From Lachnobacterium bovis (GTDB lineage Bacteria; Bacillota; Clostridia; Lachnospirales; Lachnospiraceae), in contig NZ_FOGW01000017.1 of NCBI RefSeq assembly GCF_900111325.1, forward strand, positions 1-58,480: 58,480 nt of DNA. Direction: 5' to 3'. Below are positions 34,827-43,803 of the stretch, in pieces. The notes beneath the pieces were generated by a model, which saw only the letters and a program-made list of their open reading frames with translations, did not search any database and was not told the origin of the DNA. The position numbers and the translations under genes are program-made. The stretch's first letter is position 1; each line of letters starts with the position of its first letter.

Positions 34827-35564
34827 ATGAGAGTAAAATTAGTAGTAGCATATGATGGAACAAATTATAAAGGATGGCAAGTACAACCAAATGGTGTAAC
34901 AATAGAAGAAAAATTAAATGAGGCCTTATCGCATTTATTTAAAACATCAATAAATGTAATTGGAGCAAGTAGAACTGATTCTGGAGTTCATTCATTGGGA
35001 AATGTGTGTATTTTTGACGTTGATACGCGAATGCCAGCAGAAAAAATATGCTTCGCATTAAATCAAAGATTACCAGAGGATATCGTTGTAATAGATTCGT
35101 CTAAAGTGGCTGATGATTTTCACCCAAGATTTGTAAAAAGTAAAAAAGTATATGAATATCGAATTTTAAATAGAAAATTTCCAGATCCAACTAGACGATT
35201 AGATACACATTTTTATTATTATGATTTAGATGTAGAAAAAATGAAAGAAGCAGCAAAACACCTAGAAGGTGAACATGATTTCAAAAGTTTTTGTGCAGCA
35301 AATGCGCAGGTCAAGACTACAGTTAGAACAGTCTATGCCTGTGAAGTAATAAAAATAGATGATATTATAACTATAAGAGTCACAGGTAATGGCTTTTTAT
35401 ATAACATGGTTAGAATTATAGCTGGAACACTTATAAAAGTCGGTTCAGGTGATATTCAACCAGATGAAATAAAAGATATAATTGAACATAAAGATAGAAG
35501 CTATGCAGGACCAACGGCACCAGCAAAGGGGCTTACGATGATTAGTTGGGAAGAAGAAAAATAA
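34827..35564 (+). CDS. truA: tRNA pseudouridine(38-40) synthase
   Basis: A 245-residue enzyme that makes pseudouridine at positions 38-40 of the anticodon arm. Catalytic Asp51 lies in ASRTDSGVHSLGN; AYDGTNYKGWQVQPN and the C-terminal GNGFLYNMVRIIAGTLI are also diagnostic. AAGGAAAG precedes the ATG. The ecfT-truA order is common in Firmicutes and probably reflects co-transcription. Confidence 0.97.
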   Translation: MRVKLVVAYDGTNYKGWQVQPNGVTIEEKLNEALSHLFKTSINVIGASRTDSGVHSLGNVCIFDVDTRMPAEKICFALNQRLPEDIVVIDSSKVADDFHPRFVKSKKVYEYRILNRKFPDPTRRLDTHFYYYDLDVEKMKEAAKHLEGEHDFKSFCAANAQVKTTVRTVYACEVIKIDDIITIRVTGNGFLYNMVRIIAGTLIKVGSGDIQPDEIKDIIEHKDRSYAGPTAPAKGLTMISWEEEK

Positions 35565-35599
35565 TCTTGTGAAAAATCAACAAAAAAAATTCTATATAG

Positions 35600-35628
35600 T
35601 TGAAAGAATTATGCAAAACAATTATAAT
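35600..35628 (+). promoter_or_regulatory. Promoter of the pilT-like operon
   Basis: TTGAAA (35600-35605) and TATAAT (35623-35628) are spaced 17 bases, predicting initiation near 35635, at the base of a strong hairpin. Confidence 0.82.
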
Positions 35629-35631
35629 TAA

Positions 35632-35667
35632 TTTAGGGGGATATTCTATTTTTCCCCTAAATATTTT
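35632..35667 (+). terminator. 5'-end hairpin before pilT (terminator-like or attenuator)
   Basis: TTTAGGGG (35632-35639) pairs with CCCCTAAA (35654-35661) around a 14-nt loop and is followed by TATTTT. It can terminate truA read-through. It also begins at the predicted start of the pilT transcript and lies before the GGGGGAG ribosome binding site. Confidence 0.65.
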
Positions 35668-35685
35668 AACTAATGGGGGAGAAAA

Positions 35686-36762
35686 ATGGGAGAAAGTAGC
35701 ATCGAATTATTATTACAAATTCTAAACGAAGCAAAAGATAATGACGCTTCTGATATTCATTTAGCACCATCAAGTAATGTTATGATTAGAGTAGATGGTG
35801 ATATGATTCCATTAGAAAAATATTTTTTAAAACCATACGATATAGAGGGCATTTTAAATGGAATGCTAAAGGAAAAACAGTTACATGAACTAGAAGAAAA
35901 TGGAGAATTAGATTTTGCATATTCTGTTTCCGGATTAGGTCGTGTGAGAGTGAATGTTTTTAGACAAAGAGGAACGTTTGCGATGTCTATGCGTATTTTA
36001 CCATTCGTTATTCCTGACGCAAGAAGTTTAAATATTCCGGAATCGGTAATAGACTTATGTAAAGTAAAAAAAGGATTAATTTTGGTTACCGGACCTTCTG
36101 GAAGTGGAAAATCAACAACAATAGCAGCATTATTAAGAGAAATAGCACAAAATTCTATAAAAAATATAATCACAATAGAAGATCCAATAGAATATTTGCA
36201 TCAGCATGGAAAATCAATAGTATTACAAAGAGAAATTGGAGTAGATACTAGTTGTTATTCTAGAGCAATTAAGGCGGCATTACGACAAGATCCAGATGTA
36301 ATATTTGTTGGTGAAATGAGAGATTTAGAAACAATATCGTCGGCGATTGCTGCAGCTGAAAATGGTAGATTGGTATTCTCAACATTACATAATAATAATG
36401 TCGTGGATGCAATAGATAGACTTATTGAGGTTTATCCAGTACACCAGCAGCAACAAATAAGAGTTATGTTAGCTAGTGTAATTAAGGGTGTTGTTGCACA
36501 ACAGTTACTACCAATAAAAAATTCAAAAGGCCGAGAAGTGGCGTTTGAGGTTATGTTAAACAATATGGAGATTTCTAAATTAATTAAAATTGGAAAAACT
36601 AATCAAATAATAAATATAATGCAAGAAAGTAAAAAAGATGGAATGCGTCTTATGGATGATTCAATCTATGATTTATATATGAAGGGGATAATAAATGGAG
36701 AAAGTGCTATAAGTTATTCTAGCGACAAAACTTTAATGAGTGAACGTGTTCAGTTATTTTAA
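35686..36762 (+). CDS. PilT-like type IV pilus ATPase
   Basis: A 358-residue secretion ATPase of the PilT group. An N-terminal PAS-like domain begins with ASDIHL (21-26). Walker A is GPSGSGKST (136-144), the Asp box TIEDPIEY (163-170), Walker B QDPDVIFVGEMRD (201-213) and the His box STLHNNN (232-238). The PilT AIRNLIRE motif is weakened to ISKLIKIGKTNQI. PilT normally retracts pili. PilM/PilN- and PilO-like genes follow, but no PilB, PilC, PilD or pilin is in view. GGGGGAG precedes the ATG. Confidence 0.9.
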   Translation: MGESSIELLLQILNEAKDNDASDIHLAPSSNVMIRVDGDMIPLEKYFLKPYDIEGILNGMLKEKQLHELEENGELDFAYSVSGLGRVRVNVFRQRGTFAMSMRILPFVIPDARSLNIPESVIDLCKVKKGLILVTGPSGSGKSTTIAALLREIAQNSIKNIITIEDPIEYLHQHGKSIVLQREIGVDTSCYSRAIKAALRQDPDVIFVGEMRDLETISSAIAAAENGRLVFSTLHNNNVVDAIDRLIEVYPVHQQQQIRVMLASVIKGVVAQQLLPIKNSKGREVAFEVMLNNMEISKLIKIGKTNQIINIMQESKKDGMRLMDDSIYDLYMKGIINGESAISYSSDKTLMSERVQLF

Positions 36763-36809
36763 GGAAAATAAATGCTATTATTATCTAGCAATTTAGGGAG
36801 TGCGGTGTT

Positions 36810-38327
36810 ATGAAAAAGAAAATGTTGTGCTTTGAAATTGGGAATCAGATTGCAAAAATATATTTTGTTACAATAAAGAAAAGAAAATCCATAATAGATG
36901 CATTTATGATGTTTGATACACCCAAAGATGTTGTTTATGATGGAAACATTTGTGATGCCCAAAAATTTATAGACCTTTTTGAAAATAAATTAGAAATTAT
37001 AAGAAAAGATATTACTGCAAAAATATATGACAAATCAATAAAAGAAGTTATATCCCAAAATAAAAAATTAACAATAGCAGATCTTAATGAGCTAGGTTAT
37101 AAAACTGTTGGTATGCTTGTGCATTCAACAAAGATAATAGCAAAAAGAGAAAAAATTCAAAGTTCCCTAAAAGTAAGAAATAAAAAAGTTAAAGATCAAA
37201 TATTATCGGAATTTCCAATCAATAAAAAAATATTTTATGTTTTTATTGATGAACAAAATGAAAAACAGACATTTAAAGAAAGAAGATTAAAAGAAAAAAC
37301 ATACATATTAACAGCTGTACCTAAAAAAATTATGGATGGAGCTAAGAAAACTTCCGATTTATTAGGTATGGAGTTTACAGGATTAAACGTGGTTGAAAAT
37401 GTGTATGATGATTCTTTTGCGCGAAAATATAAAAATATAACAATCGTAGATATTGGAATGTCAAAAACAGTATTTTTTGATGTGAAACGTGGAAGAATAA
37501 TTAATAAAAAGGTTATAATGTATGGTGCTAATGAAGCAATTAATTCGCTAATAAAAAATAAAGTTTTTGAAGAAGATGAAGTAAGTGAAATTATTGCCAA
37601 GATGGAAAAACGTGATTGTTTTAATCATGGAACGGACGGAGAATACGAAGAAGAATATAAAGATTCAGTAGTTAGAAGGCTACATTTTTTATTCGAAGAA
37701 ATTAAAGATAATGTCTTAAAAACAGATATTATGACGAGAAGAAAAAAAGTGGTATATGTGACAGGAATTGCTAGTCATATGTCTGGTCTAGAACTTTTTT
37801 TGCAACGCTTTTTAGAAACAGAAGTTAAAATGCTAGATGAAGGAACAATTTATGTTGAAGAAGATAAGTTAATAGAACAATATCGAAAGGTAGAAAAACA
37901 TAATGATAATAAAACAGGTATAATTTTAAATTCAAATAGATTTGCAAAAATGTTTTTGACGGCATGTGTAGTTTTTGCAATATGTGTTATTGGTATTCCA
38001 ACAGTGGAAAAAATAAAATATAAAAATAAATTATCTGATTTAAAAGCAAGTTATAAGGAAAGAATTTTAGCAGATAATGTAAAAAATGCTGAATGGAAAG
38101 AAATACAAACGGAATTTGAAAAAAATATAAAAAACACCGATAAAATAATCAAATTAGATGTTACAACAAAAAATGTTGTGGCGATAATTCAAACGAGCTC
38201 GCAAGAAGATGCATTAAAAATTGTAAAAAATATTGAAGGAGGAAAAATAAAGCAAATAAAAGTAAGACAGTTAGTAAAAGATAGTAAGAGCAATAATTGG
38301 TTTTTAAGCATAGAAGGGACACTTTAA
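36810..38327 (+). CDS. PilM-like protein fused to a PilN-like membrane segment
   Basis: A 505-residue protein. The N-terminal ~370 residues look like the actin-fold PilM/FtsA family: FEIGNQIAKIYFV at the start, IVDIGMSKTVFFDVKRGRI in the middle (phosphate-type loop) and VVYVTGIASHMSGLELFLQRFL late. One membrane helix follows (378-398), then a coiled coil and a small alpha/beta external domain (about 450-505), as in PilN. In standard systems PilM and PilN are separate proteins that bind each other. AGGGAG lies about 9 bases before the ATG. Confidence 0.72.
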   Translation: MKKKMLCFEIGNQIAKIYFVTIKKRKSIIDAFMMFDTPKDVVYDGNICDAQKFIDLFENKLEIIRKDITAKIYDKSIKEVISQNKKLTIADLNELGYKTVGMLVHSTKIIAKREKIQSSLKVRNKKVKDQILSEFPINKKIFYVFIDEQNEKQTFKERRLKEKTYILTAVPKKIMDGAKKTSDLLGMEFTGLNVVENVYDDSFARKYKNITIVDIGMSKTVFFDVKRGRIINKKVIMYGANEAINSLIKNKVFEEDEVSEIIAKMEKRDCFNHGTDGEYEEEYKDSVVRRLHFLFEEIKDNVLKTDIMTRRKKVVYVTGIASHMSGLELFLQRFLETEVKMLDEGTIYVEEDKLIEQYRKVEKHNDNKTGIILNSNRFAKMFLTACVVFAICVIGIPTVEKIKYKNKLSDLKASYKERILADNVKNAEWKEIQTEFEKNIKNTDKIIKLDVTTKNVVAIIQTSSQEDALKIVKNIEGGKIKQIKVRQLVKDSKSNNWFLSIEGTL

Positions 38328-38330
38328 TAT

Positions 38331-38972
38331 ATGAGAAGAATTATAAAAAAAGATTGTTCAAAAAGTAAAAAAAATATTCAAAAATCTTTTAAAGTTTGGT
38401 ATTATATATGTGGTGTTTCTATGGTAATAGTTTCATCAATGGTGAGTATTAATTTATATGGGGGAGAAAAGAGGAAATTGAGTTATAATATTGTACAGAT
38501 GAGATGTAGACTAGACTATCTGCAAGGGGAATTAGATAGTGAAGCTACAATCGCAAGGGACTTAAACACACTAGATAATCGACTAGAGAATCATGGTGTA
38601 GGACGATTAGAAAAGGAATATGAAGGAAATATAGTTGGCAATCAGAGTCTGTTAGAAGCACAAGGCTTTAAAAATATTACATCAGATACGCAAATTTTAT
38701 CTGATATAATTAAAATTGAAAAAGAAGCAGAGGTTTCTATTGACGAAGTTAAAATCGATTGCCCTAAAATGATTTATTACAACAAAGAGAAAAAAATAGG
38801 CAAAATATGCAAGGATGTAACCATTAGTGTGGAAGCTAATAGGACAAAATTTGTAAAATTTATTTCTAAATTAAGATATAGTTCAAATTCATCTAGAATA
38901 ATAGAAGTCAATGCAGATACAAGCAGAGGCGATGATGAAATTGAGGCAGTAATAAGATTAGAATATTATTAA
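38331..38972 (+). CDS. PilO-like bitopic membrane protein
   Basis: A 213-residue protein with a basic N-terminus and one membrane helix (22-43). A helical coiled-coil region follows (45-85), and then a small alpha/beta domain ending in RLEYY. This layout matches PilO, which pairs with PilN. Sequence similarity alone is weak; the call rests on architecture and position, three bases after the PilM-PilN-like gene. An alternative is a second PilN-type protein. Confidence 0.55.
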   Translation: MRRIIKKDCSKSKKNIQKSFKVWYYICGVSMVIVSSMVSINLYGGEKRKLSYNIVQMRCRLDYLQGELDSEATIARDLNTLDNRLENHGVGRLEKEYEGNIVGNQSLLEAQGFKNITSDTQILSDIIKIEKEAEVSIDEVKIDCPKMIYYNKEKKIGKICKDVTISVEANRTKFVKFISKLRYSSNSSRIIEVNADTSRGDDEIEAVIRLEYY

Positions 38973-39018
38973 CTGCTAAGATTTAAGAAAATAAAAAGTT
39001 GAATATTAAAAAATTAAA

Positions 39019-39082
39019 GCCCTCCAAAGGTTAGTTAATTATTTTGATATCAAGATGTATCAAAAAATAGCCTTTGGGGGGC
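39019..39082 (-). terminator. Long hairpin, terminator of the cyclophilin gene (minus strand)
   Basis: GCCCTCCAAAGG (39019-39030) pairs with CCTTTGGGGGGC (39071-39082), and an inner TTTTGATA/TATCAAAA stem extends it. On the minus strand the stem is followed by TTTAATTTTTT, so it ends the leftward gene; rightward use is less clear. Confidence 0.8.
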
Positions 39083-39102
39083 GATATAATATAATAAACT
39101 AA

Positions 39103-39624
39103 TTAAATAGTTTCTGGTTCTGGATATTCAACACCAAAACATTCAACAGAAACAGATTTCATAACTTGATCTTCTAATGGACGATCAGAAAAATCAGTTT
39201 TAGTTGTTGCAATTTTATCAACAACATCTAAACCTTCGATAATTTTACCAAACGCAGCATATGCACCATCAAGGTGAGGAGCGTCTTTGTGCATGATAAA
39301 GAATTGGCTACCTGCAGAATTAGGCATCATAGAACGAGCCATTGATAAAACACCAGCTGTGTGAGCTAATGAGTTTGGAAAACCGTTTTGAGCAAATTCA
39401 CCACGAATGCTATAAGCAGGGCCGCCCATACCAGTTCCGTCTGGATCGCCACCTTGAATCATAAAGTTTTCAATTACGCGGTGGAAAATTAAACCATCAT
39501 AAAAACCATGGTTTGCTAAGCTGATAAAGTTGTTTACAGTATTTGGAGCAACTTCTGGATATAATTCAGCTTTCATAACGTCGCCGTTTTCCATTACAAA
39601 TGTAACGATTGGATTTTGTGTCAT
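39103..39624 (-). CDS. Cyclophilin-type peptidyl-prolyl cis-trans isomerase
   Basis: A 173-residue cytoplasmic cyclophilin. Catalytic and binding residues are present in FHRVIENFMIQGGDPDGTG (with the active Arg), MARSMMPNSAGSQFFI and LDGAYAAFGKIIEG. There is no signal peptide, so it acts inside the cell on proline bonds during folding. GAAAGAAGGAA precedes the ATG on the minus strand. Confidence 0.96.
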   Translation of the reverse strand: MTQNPIVTFVMENGDVMKAELYPEVAPNTVNNFISLANHGFYDGLIFHRVIENFMIQGGDPDGTGMGGPAYSIRGEFAQNGFPNSLAHTAGVLSMARSMMPNSAGSQFFIMHKDAPHLDGAYAAFGKIIEGLDVVDKIATTKTDFSDRPLEDQVMKSVSVECFGVEYPEPETI

Positions 39625-39811
39625 TATAAATTCCTTCTTTCGATAATATTATAAATGTATAGAATGATATAAAGTTTAAAAAATAATAAAATATATCATA
39701 CTATCTGCTAAAAGTACATGCATAATTGTAACGGAAAAGAAGTAAAACGTAAAGAAAAATAAATATAAAAATATAAATAAAAGCGAGGAAGGTTAAAACC
39801 ACAAGAATTAT

Positions 39812-40687
39812 ATGGAAAGAAAATTAAAAAAAATAATTTTATTCAGCAAAGAACAGCCTGATGAAGAGAACTTTATAAGGTTAAGAGATATAGAATTAAA
39901 AAAACATAACATGGAAGTATTAGAAATAAATAAAGACACATATAATAATATTGAACTTAATAAAATTATAAAAGATATTAATAGTCAAAAAGATGCATTA
40001 GCTTTTGTGACAAAAGCAGAAACATTGGCGGTGTGTCAAGAAAATGAAATTCCTTGTATAGCGTGTGAAACATGTATGTGTGCAGATGAAAATTTATTTA
40101 GTGCAGACGTATTTTATAGCGATTTTACGGGTGTTGTATTTGAAGATATAGAAGATGTTTATAAACGTTTTTATGGAATTCCAATTGAAATTTTTGAAAC
40201 AAAAAGATGTATTGTAAAAGAGATGGATTTAGATAGATTCGATGAATTTTATGAAATGTACCAACAGCCATCTTTTTGCGATTATATAGAGCCTTTATTT
40301 GACAGAGAAGAAGAATTAGAGTATCAAAAGACATATATCAAAACGGTTTATCCTTTTTATGGGTATGGAATGTGGATTGTAATTGATAAAGATACTGATA
40401 AGTTGATAGGAAGAGTTGGTATAGAATATAAAGATAGGGGAAAAGAACATAATATAGAAATAGGATATGCAATCCATCCGGATTTTCAAAGAAAAGGAAT
40501 TGCGACAGAGGTTTGTATGAAACTATTTGAAGTTGCAAAGGAAGAATTTGGAATAAAAGAATTAGTTTGTTATGTTGACTTAGAAAATGAGCCGTCAATT
40601 AGTTTCGCTAAATCCCTTGGATTTAAGTACGAGAAAGATATAGAAGATAAAAGTGTAGTGCTGAAAAAATACATAAAATTTTTATAA
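39812..40687 (+). CDS. GNAT acetyltransferase with an extra N-terminal domain
   Basis: A 291-residue protein. The C-terminal ~165 residues are a RimJ/RimL-type GNAT domain, with the acetyl-CoA loop HPDFQRKGIATEV and the tail ENEPSISFAKSLGFKYEKD. The N-terminal ~125 residues form a separate alpha/beta domain (IILFSKEQPDEENFIRL; ALAFVTKAETLAVCQENEIPCIAC) that resembles a small Rossmann-like module and is not part of GNAT. The substrate is unknown. The ribosome binding site is weak (GAGGAAGG at 39784-39791, 20 bases from the ATG). Confidence 0.82.
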   Translation: MERKLKKIILFSKEQPDEENFIRLRDIELKKHNMEVLEINKDTYNNIELNKIIKDINSQKDALAFVTKAETLAVCQENEIPCIACETCMCADENLFSADVFYSDFTGVVFEDIEDVYKRFYGIPIEIFETKRCIVKEMDLDRFDEFYEMYQQPSFCDYIEPLFDREEELEYQKTYIKTVYPFYGYGMWIVIDKDTDKLIGRVGIEYKDRGKEHNIEIGYAIHPDFQRKGIATEVCMKLFEVAKEEFGIKELVCYVDLENEPSISFAKSLGFKYEKDIEDKSVVLKKYIKFL

Positions 40688-40707
40688 AATCTAAAGAATG
40701 CTTTATA

Positions 40708-40736
40708 TTGATTTTTGTGTTAAAATAAAATATAAT
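40708..40736 (+). promoter_or_regulatory. Promoter of the relA-MBL-hemZ-hisS-aspS region
   Basis: TTGATT (40708-40713) and TATAAT (40731-40736) are spaced 17 bases, 53 bases before the relA start. Confidence 0.75.
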
Positions 40737-40789
40737 ATTTTAGTGTAAATTTAGTAGTATTAGCAAGTTATAAAAGGTAGGTGATCAGT

Positions 40790-43132
40790 ATGGCAGATAT
40801 TTCAAAAGAAGAATTAGAGAAAATTGAAAAAGAGTTCCATTCGCATGCTGATAGCATTAAGGCAATTAAGGAATTTGTAAGTCCAGAAAACTTATACAAT
40901 GAATTAATTGAAAGTATAAAGAAATATCATCCATCAGCTGATACATCCTTAGTAGAAAAGGCGTATAAATGGGCTTATGAATCACATCAAGGTCAAGTTA
41001 GAAAGTCAGGAGAGCCTTATATTGCTCATCCACTCTGTGTAGCAATAATACTTGCAGAATTAGAGATGGATAAAGAGACAATTGCAGCAGGTCTTTTACA
41101 TGACGTTTTAGAAGATACAGCCGCTACTAAAGAAGAATTAGAAGAAGAATTTGGAGCTGAAGTTTTATTATTAGTAGATGGTGTTACTAAGTTAAAACAT
41201 TTACATTTATCTCAAAAAGAGAATAAAACAGGAAAAAATAAAACTGCAACAGATAGATTAGAGATGCAAGCGGAAAATCTTAGAAAAATGTTTCTTGCAA
41301 TGGCGAAGGATATCCGTGTAATTATTATTAAATTAGCGGATCGTTTGCATAATATGAGAACTTTAAGATATCAATCTAAAGAGGCTCAAACGAGAATTGC
41401 AAGAGAAACACAGGAAATATATTGTCCGATTGCACAAAGACTAGGTATCAGTAAAATAAAAATAGAATTAGAGGATTTATCTCTTAAATACTTAGAACCA
41501 GAAGCATATTATGATTTAGTAGAAAAAGTTGCACTTAGAAAAAGTGTAAGAGATGATTACATTAGAAGTTTAGTTCAAAAAGTAGATGAGCAGGTTAAGA
41601 ATGCTGGTTTTGTTGCTGATGTATCTGGTAGAGCAAAACATTTCTTTAGTATATATAAGAAGATGTTAAATCAAAATAAAACAATAGATCAGATATATGA
41701 TTTATTTGCTATAAGAATATTAGTAGAATCGATTAAAGATTGTTATGCGGTACTTGGAATTATGCATGAGATGTATAAACCAATTCCGGGACGTTTTAAG
41801 GATTATATTGCTATGCCTAAGCCAAATATGTATCAATCTTTACATACGACTCTAATAGGACCTAGTGGTCAACCATTTGAAATTCAGATAAGAACTTATG
41901 AGATGCATAGAACGGCAGAATATGGTATCGCAGCTCATTGGAAGTATAAAGAAGCCAATAATGGTTTAGAAACTAAGACAACAGTTACAGAAGAAGAAAA
42001 ATTAAGTTGGTTAAGACAGATTCTTGAGTGGCAGCAGGATATGGCAGATAATAAAGAATTTCTTAAGTTATTAAAAAGTGATTTGGATTTATTTTCTGAT
42101 ACAGTATTTTGTTTTACACCATCAGGTGATGTCAAAAACTTACCAAATGGTTCTACACCAATAGATTTTGCGTATAGCATCCATTCCGCTGTAGGAAATA
42201 AGATGGTAGGTGCGAGAGTAAACGGTAAATTAGTTCCTATTGATTATACGATTAAAAATGGTGACAGAATAGAGATTATTACATCTGGTAATTCAAGGGG
42301 ACCAAGTAGAGATTGGCTTTCTATAGTAAGAAGTACACAAGCCAAAAATAAGATAAATCAATGGTTTAGAAGTGAATTAAAAGAAGAAAATATCGCTAAA
42401 GGAAAAGAATTATTAATAAATTGTGCGAAAGAAAAAAGAATTGACTTTAGTGAAATTAATAAACCGGAATATCAAGAAAAGATATTAAGAAAATATGGTT
42501 TCCACGACTGGAAATCATGTCTTGCAACTGTAGGTCATGGTGGTTTAAAAGAAAGCCAAGTTATCAATAAGATGTATGATGAATATCAAAAAGATCATTT
42601 GGTAAGAATCACTGATGATGAAGTTGTGGAGAATATTTCAGAGAATAAAACACAAAATGAACATAGACGTTCAAAGAGCGGCATTGTAGTTAAGGGATTA
42701 TATGATGTTGCAGTACATTTTTCTAAGTGTTGTTCACCAGTTCCAGGTGATGAAATCGTAGGATTTGTAACAAGAGGACGAGGTGTTTCAATTCATAGAA
42801 CTGATTGTATTAATATTTTTAATCTTTCAGAACTTGAAAGAGAACGTTTAATAGAAGCCGAATGGCAAGAAGGTATTAGTGAACAAGATTGTGAATACTT
42901 TACAGAAATTAATCTCTATTGTCAGGATAGATCAGGACTCTTAGTGGATATATCTAAGATTTTTACAGAAAGAAATATAAACATAACAGGTTTATTTTCT
43001 AAGATAAATAAGCAGGGTATTGCTACAATAAATGTTTCTTTTTACATAAAGAGTAAAAGAGAAATGAACAGTTTGATTGAGAGATTAAAGCAAGTAGATA
43101 GTATTATTGACATTAGAAGAACCACCGGCTAG
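40790..43132 (+). CDS. relA: Bifunctional (p)ppGpp synthetase/hydrolase
   Basis: A long RelA/SpoT enzyme of 780 residues. Domains run in order: HD hydrolase (AHPLCVAIILAELEMD and LLHDVLEDT, with HD intact), synthetase (DLFAIRILV; PKPNMYQSLHTTLIG; FEIQIRT), TGS (TPSGDVKNLPNGSTPIDFAY), a zinc-finger-type region (HFSKCCSPVPGDEIVGF) and ACT (LLVDISKIFTERNINITG). Both activities look competent, so it makes and degrades (p)ppGpp at the ribosome. ATG 40790 is preferred over an in-frame GTG at 40781, which falls in the GGTAGGTGA ribosome binding site. Confidence 0.96.
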   Translation: MADISKEELEKIEKEFHSHADSIKAIKEFVSPENLYNELIESIKKYHPSADTSLVEKAYKWAYESHQGQVRKSGEPYIAHPLCVAIILAELEMDKETIAAGLLHDVLEDTAATKEELEEEFGAEVLLLVDGVTKLKHLHLSQKENKTGKNKTATDRLEMQAENLRKMFLAMAKDIRVIIIKLADRLHNMRTLRYQSKEAQTRIARETQEIYCPIAQRLGISKIKIELEDLSLKYLEPEAYYDLVEKVALRKSVRDDYIRSLVQKVDEQVKNAGFVADVSGRAKHFFSIYKKMLNQNKTIDQIYDLFAIRILVESIKDCYAVLGIMHEMYKPIPGRFKDYIAMPKPNMYQSLHTTLIGPSGQPFEIQIRTYEMHRTAEYGIAAHWKYKEANNGLETKTTVTEEEKLSWLRQILEWQQDMADNKEFLKLLKSDLDLFSDTVFCFTPSGDVKNLPNGSTPIDFAYSIHSAVGNKMVGARVNGKLVPIDYTIKNGDRIEIITSGNSRGPSRDWLSIVRSTQAKNKINQWFRSELKEENIAKGKELLINCAKEKRIDFSEINKPEYQEKILRKYGFHDWKSCLATVGHGGLKESQVINKMYDEYQKDHLVRITDDEVVENISENKTQNEHRRSKSGIVVKGLYDVAVHFSKCCSPVPGDEIVGFVTRGRGVSIHRTDCINIFNLSELERERLIEAEWQEGISEQDCEYFTEINLYCQDRSGLLVDISKIFTERNINITGLFSKINKQGIATINVSFYIKSKREMNSLIERLKQVDSIIDIRRTTG

Positions 43133-43145
43133 AACGGTGGTTTTT
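43120..43145 (+). terminator. Terminator overlapping the relA stop codon
   Basis: AACCACCG (43120-43127) pairs with CGGTGGTT (43135-43142) around GCTAGAA, with T residues after. The relA TAG lies in the loop. Some transcription must pass it if the downstream genes share the relA promoter. Confidence 0.85.
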
Positions 43146-43173
43146 CCACGAAATGAAATGTGAAAGGGACTAT

Positions 43174-43803
43174 ATGAGCAAATTAAAATTAAAACAATAT
43201 GTAGTAGGTCCGGTTATGACAAATTGTTATTTCGTTATTAATGAAGAAAATAATGAAATGATAGTTATTGATCCAGGAGATAATGCGGATAAGCTTATTA
43301 AACAAATTGATAAAGATAATTATAAAGTTAAAGCTATTCTTTTGACACATGGACATTTTGATCATGCAAATGGTAGTAAAGAGTTAAAAGAATATTATAA
43401 AGTTCCAATTTATATTCATGAAAAAGAGAGGGAAACTTTAGAAAACCCTCAATTAAATCTTTCAAATTGGCTTGGTAGCACTAAAAAATATGAAGCAGAT
43501 ATTTTTCTAAAAGACGAACAAGAATTAGAGATTGCTGGATTTAAAATAAGAGTATTGTTTACTCCGGGGCATACGATAGGTGGATGTAGTTATTATTTTC
43601 CATATGAGTCAGTAGTGTTTGTAGGCGATACATTATTTGCAGGTTCAGTAGGAAGAACGGATTTTCCACGAAGCAGTCAAAGTGATTTAGTTCGTGGTAT
43701 TCGTGAGAAACTTATGGTTCTACCAGATGATACGAGAGTTTTTCCCGGTCATAACGAAGAAACTACAATCGAAACTGAGAGGATATACAACCCATATATA
43801 TGA
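43174..43803 (+). CDS. MBL-fold metallo-hydrolase (glyoxalase II-like)
   Basis: A 209-residue enzyme. The metal site is complete: HGHFDHANG (HxHxDH), GHTIGGCSYYF, VGDTLFAGSVGRTD and the final GHNEET. This set is usual for YcbL-type glyoxalase II-like hydrolases, which cleave thioesters; the substrate is unproven. I choose ATG 43174 behind AAAGGGA over ATG 43153. The stop overlaps the hemZ start (ATGA). Confidence 0.92.
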   Translation: MSKLKLKQYVVGPVMTNCYFVINEENNEMIVIDPGDNADKLIKQIDKDNYKVKAILLTHGHFDHANGSKELKEYYKVPIYIHEKERETLENPQLNLSNWLGSTKKYEADIFLKDEQELEIAGFKIRVLFTPGHTIGGCSYYFPYESVVFVGDTLFAGSVGRTDFPRSSQSDLVRGIREKLMVLPDDTRVFPGHNEETTIETERIYNPYI

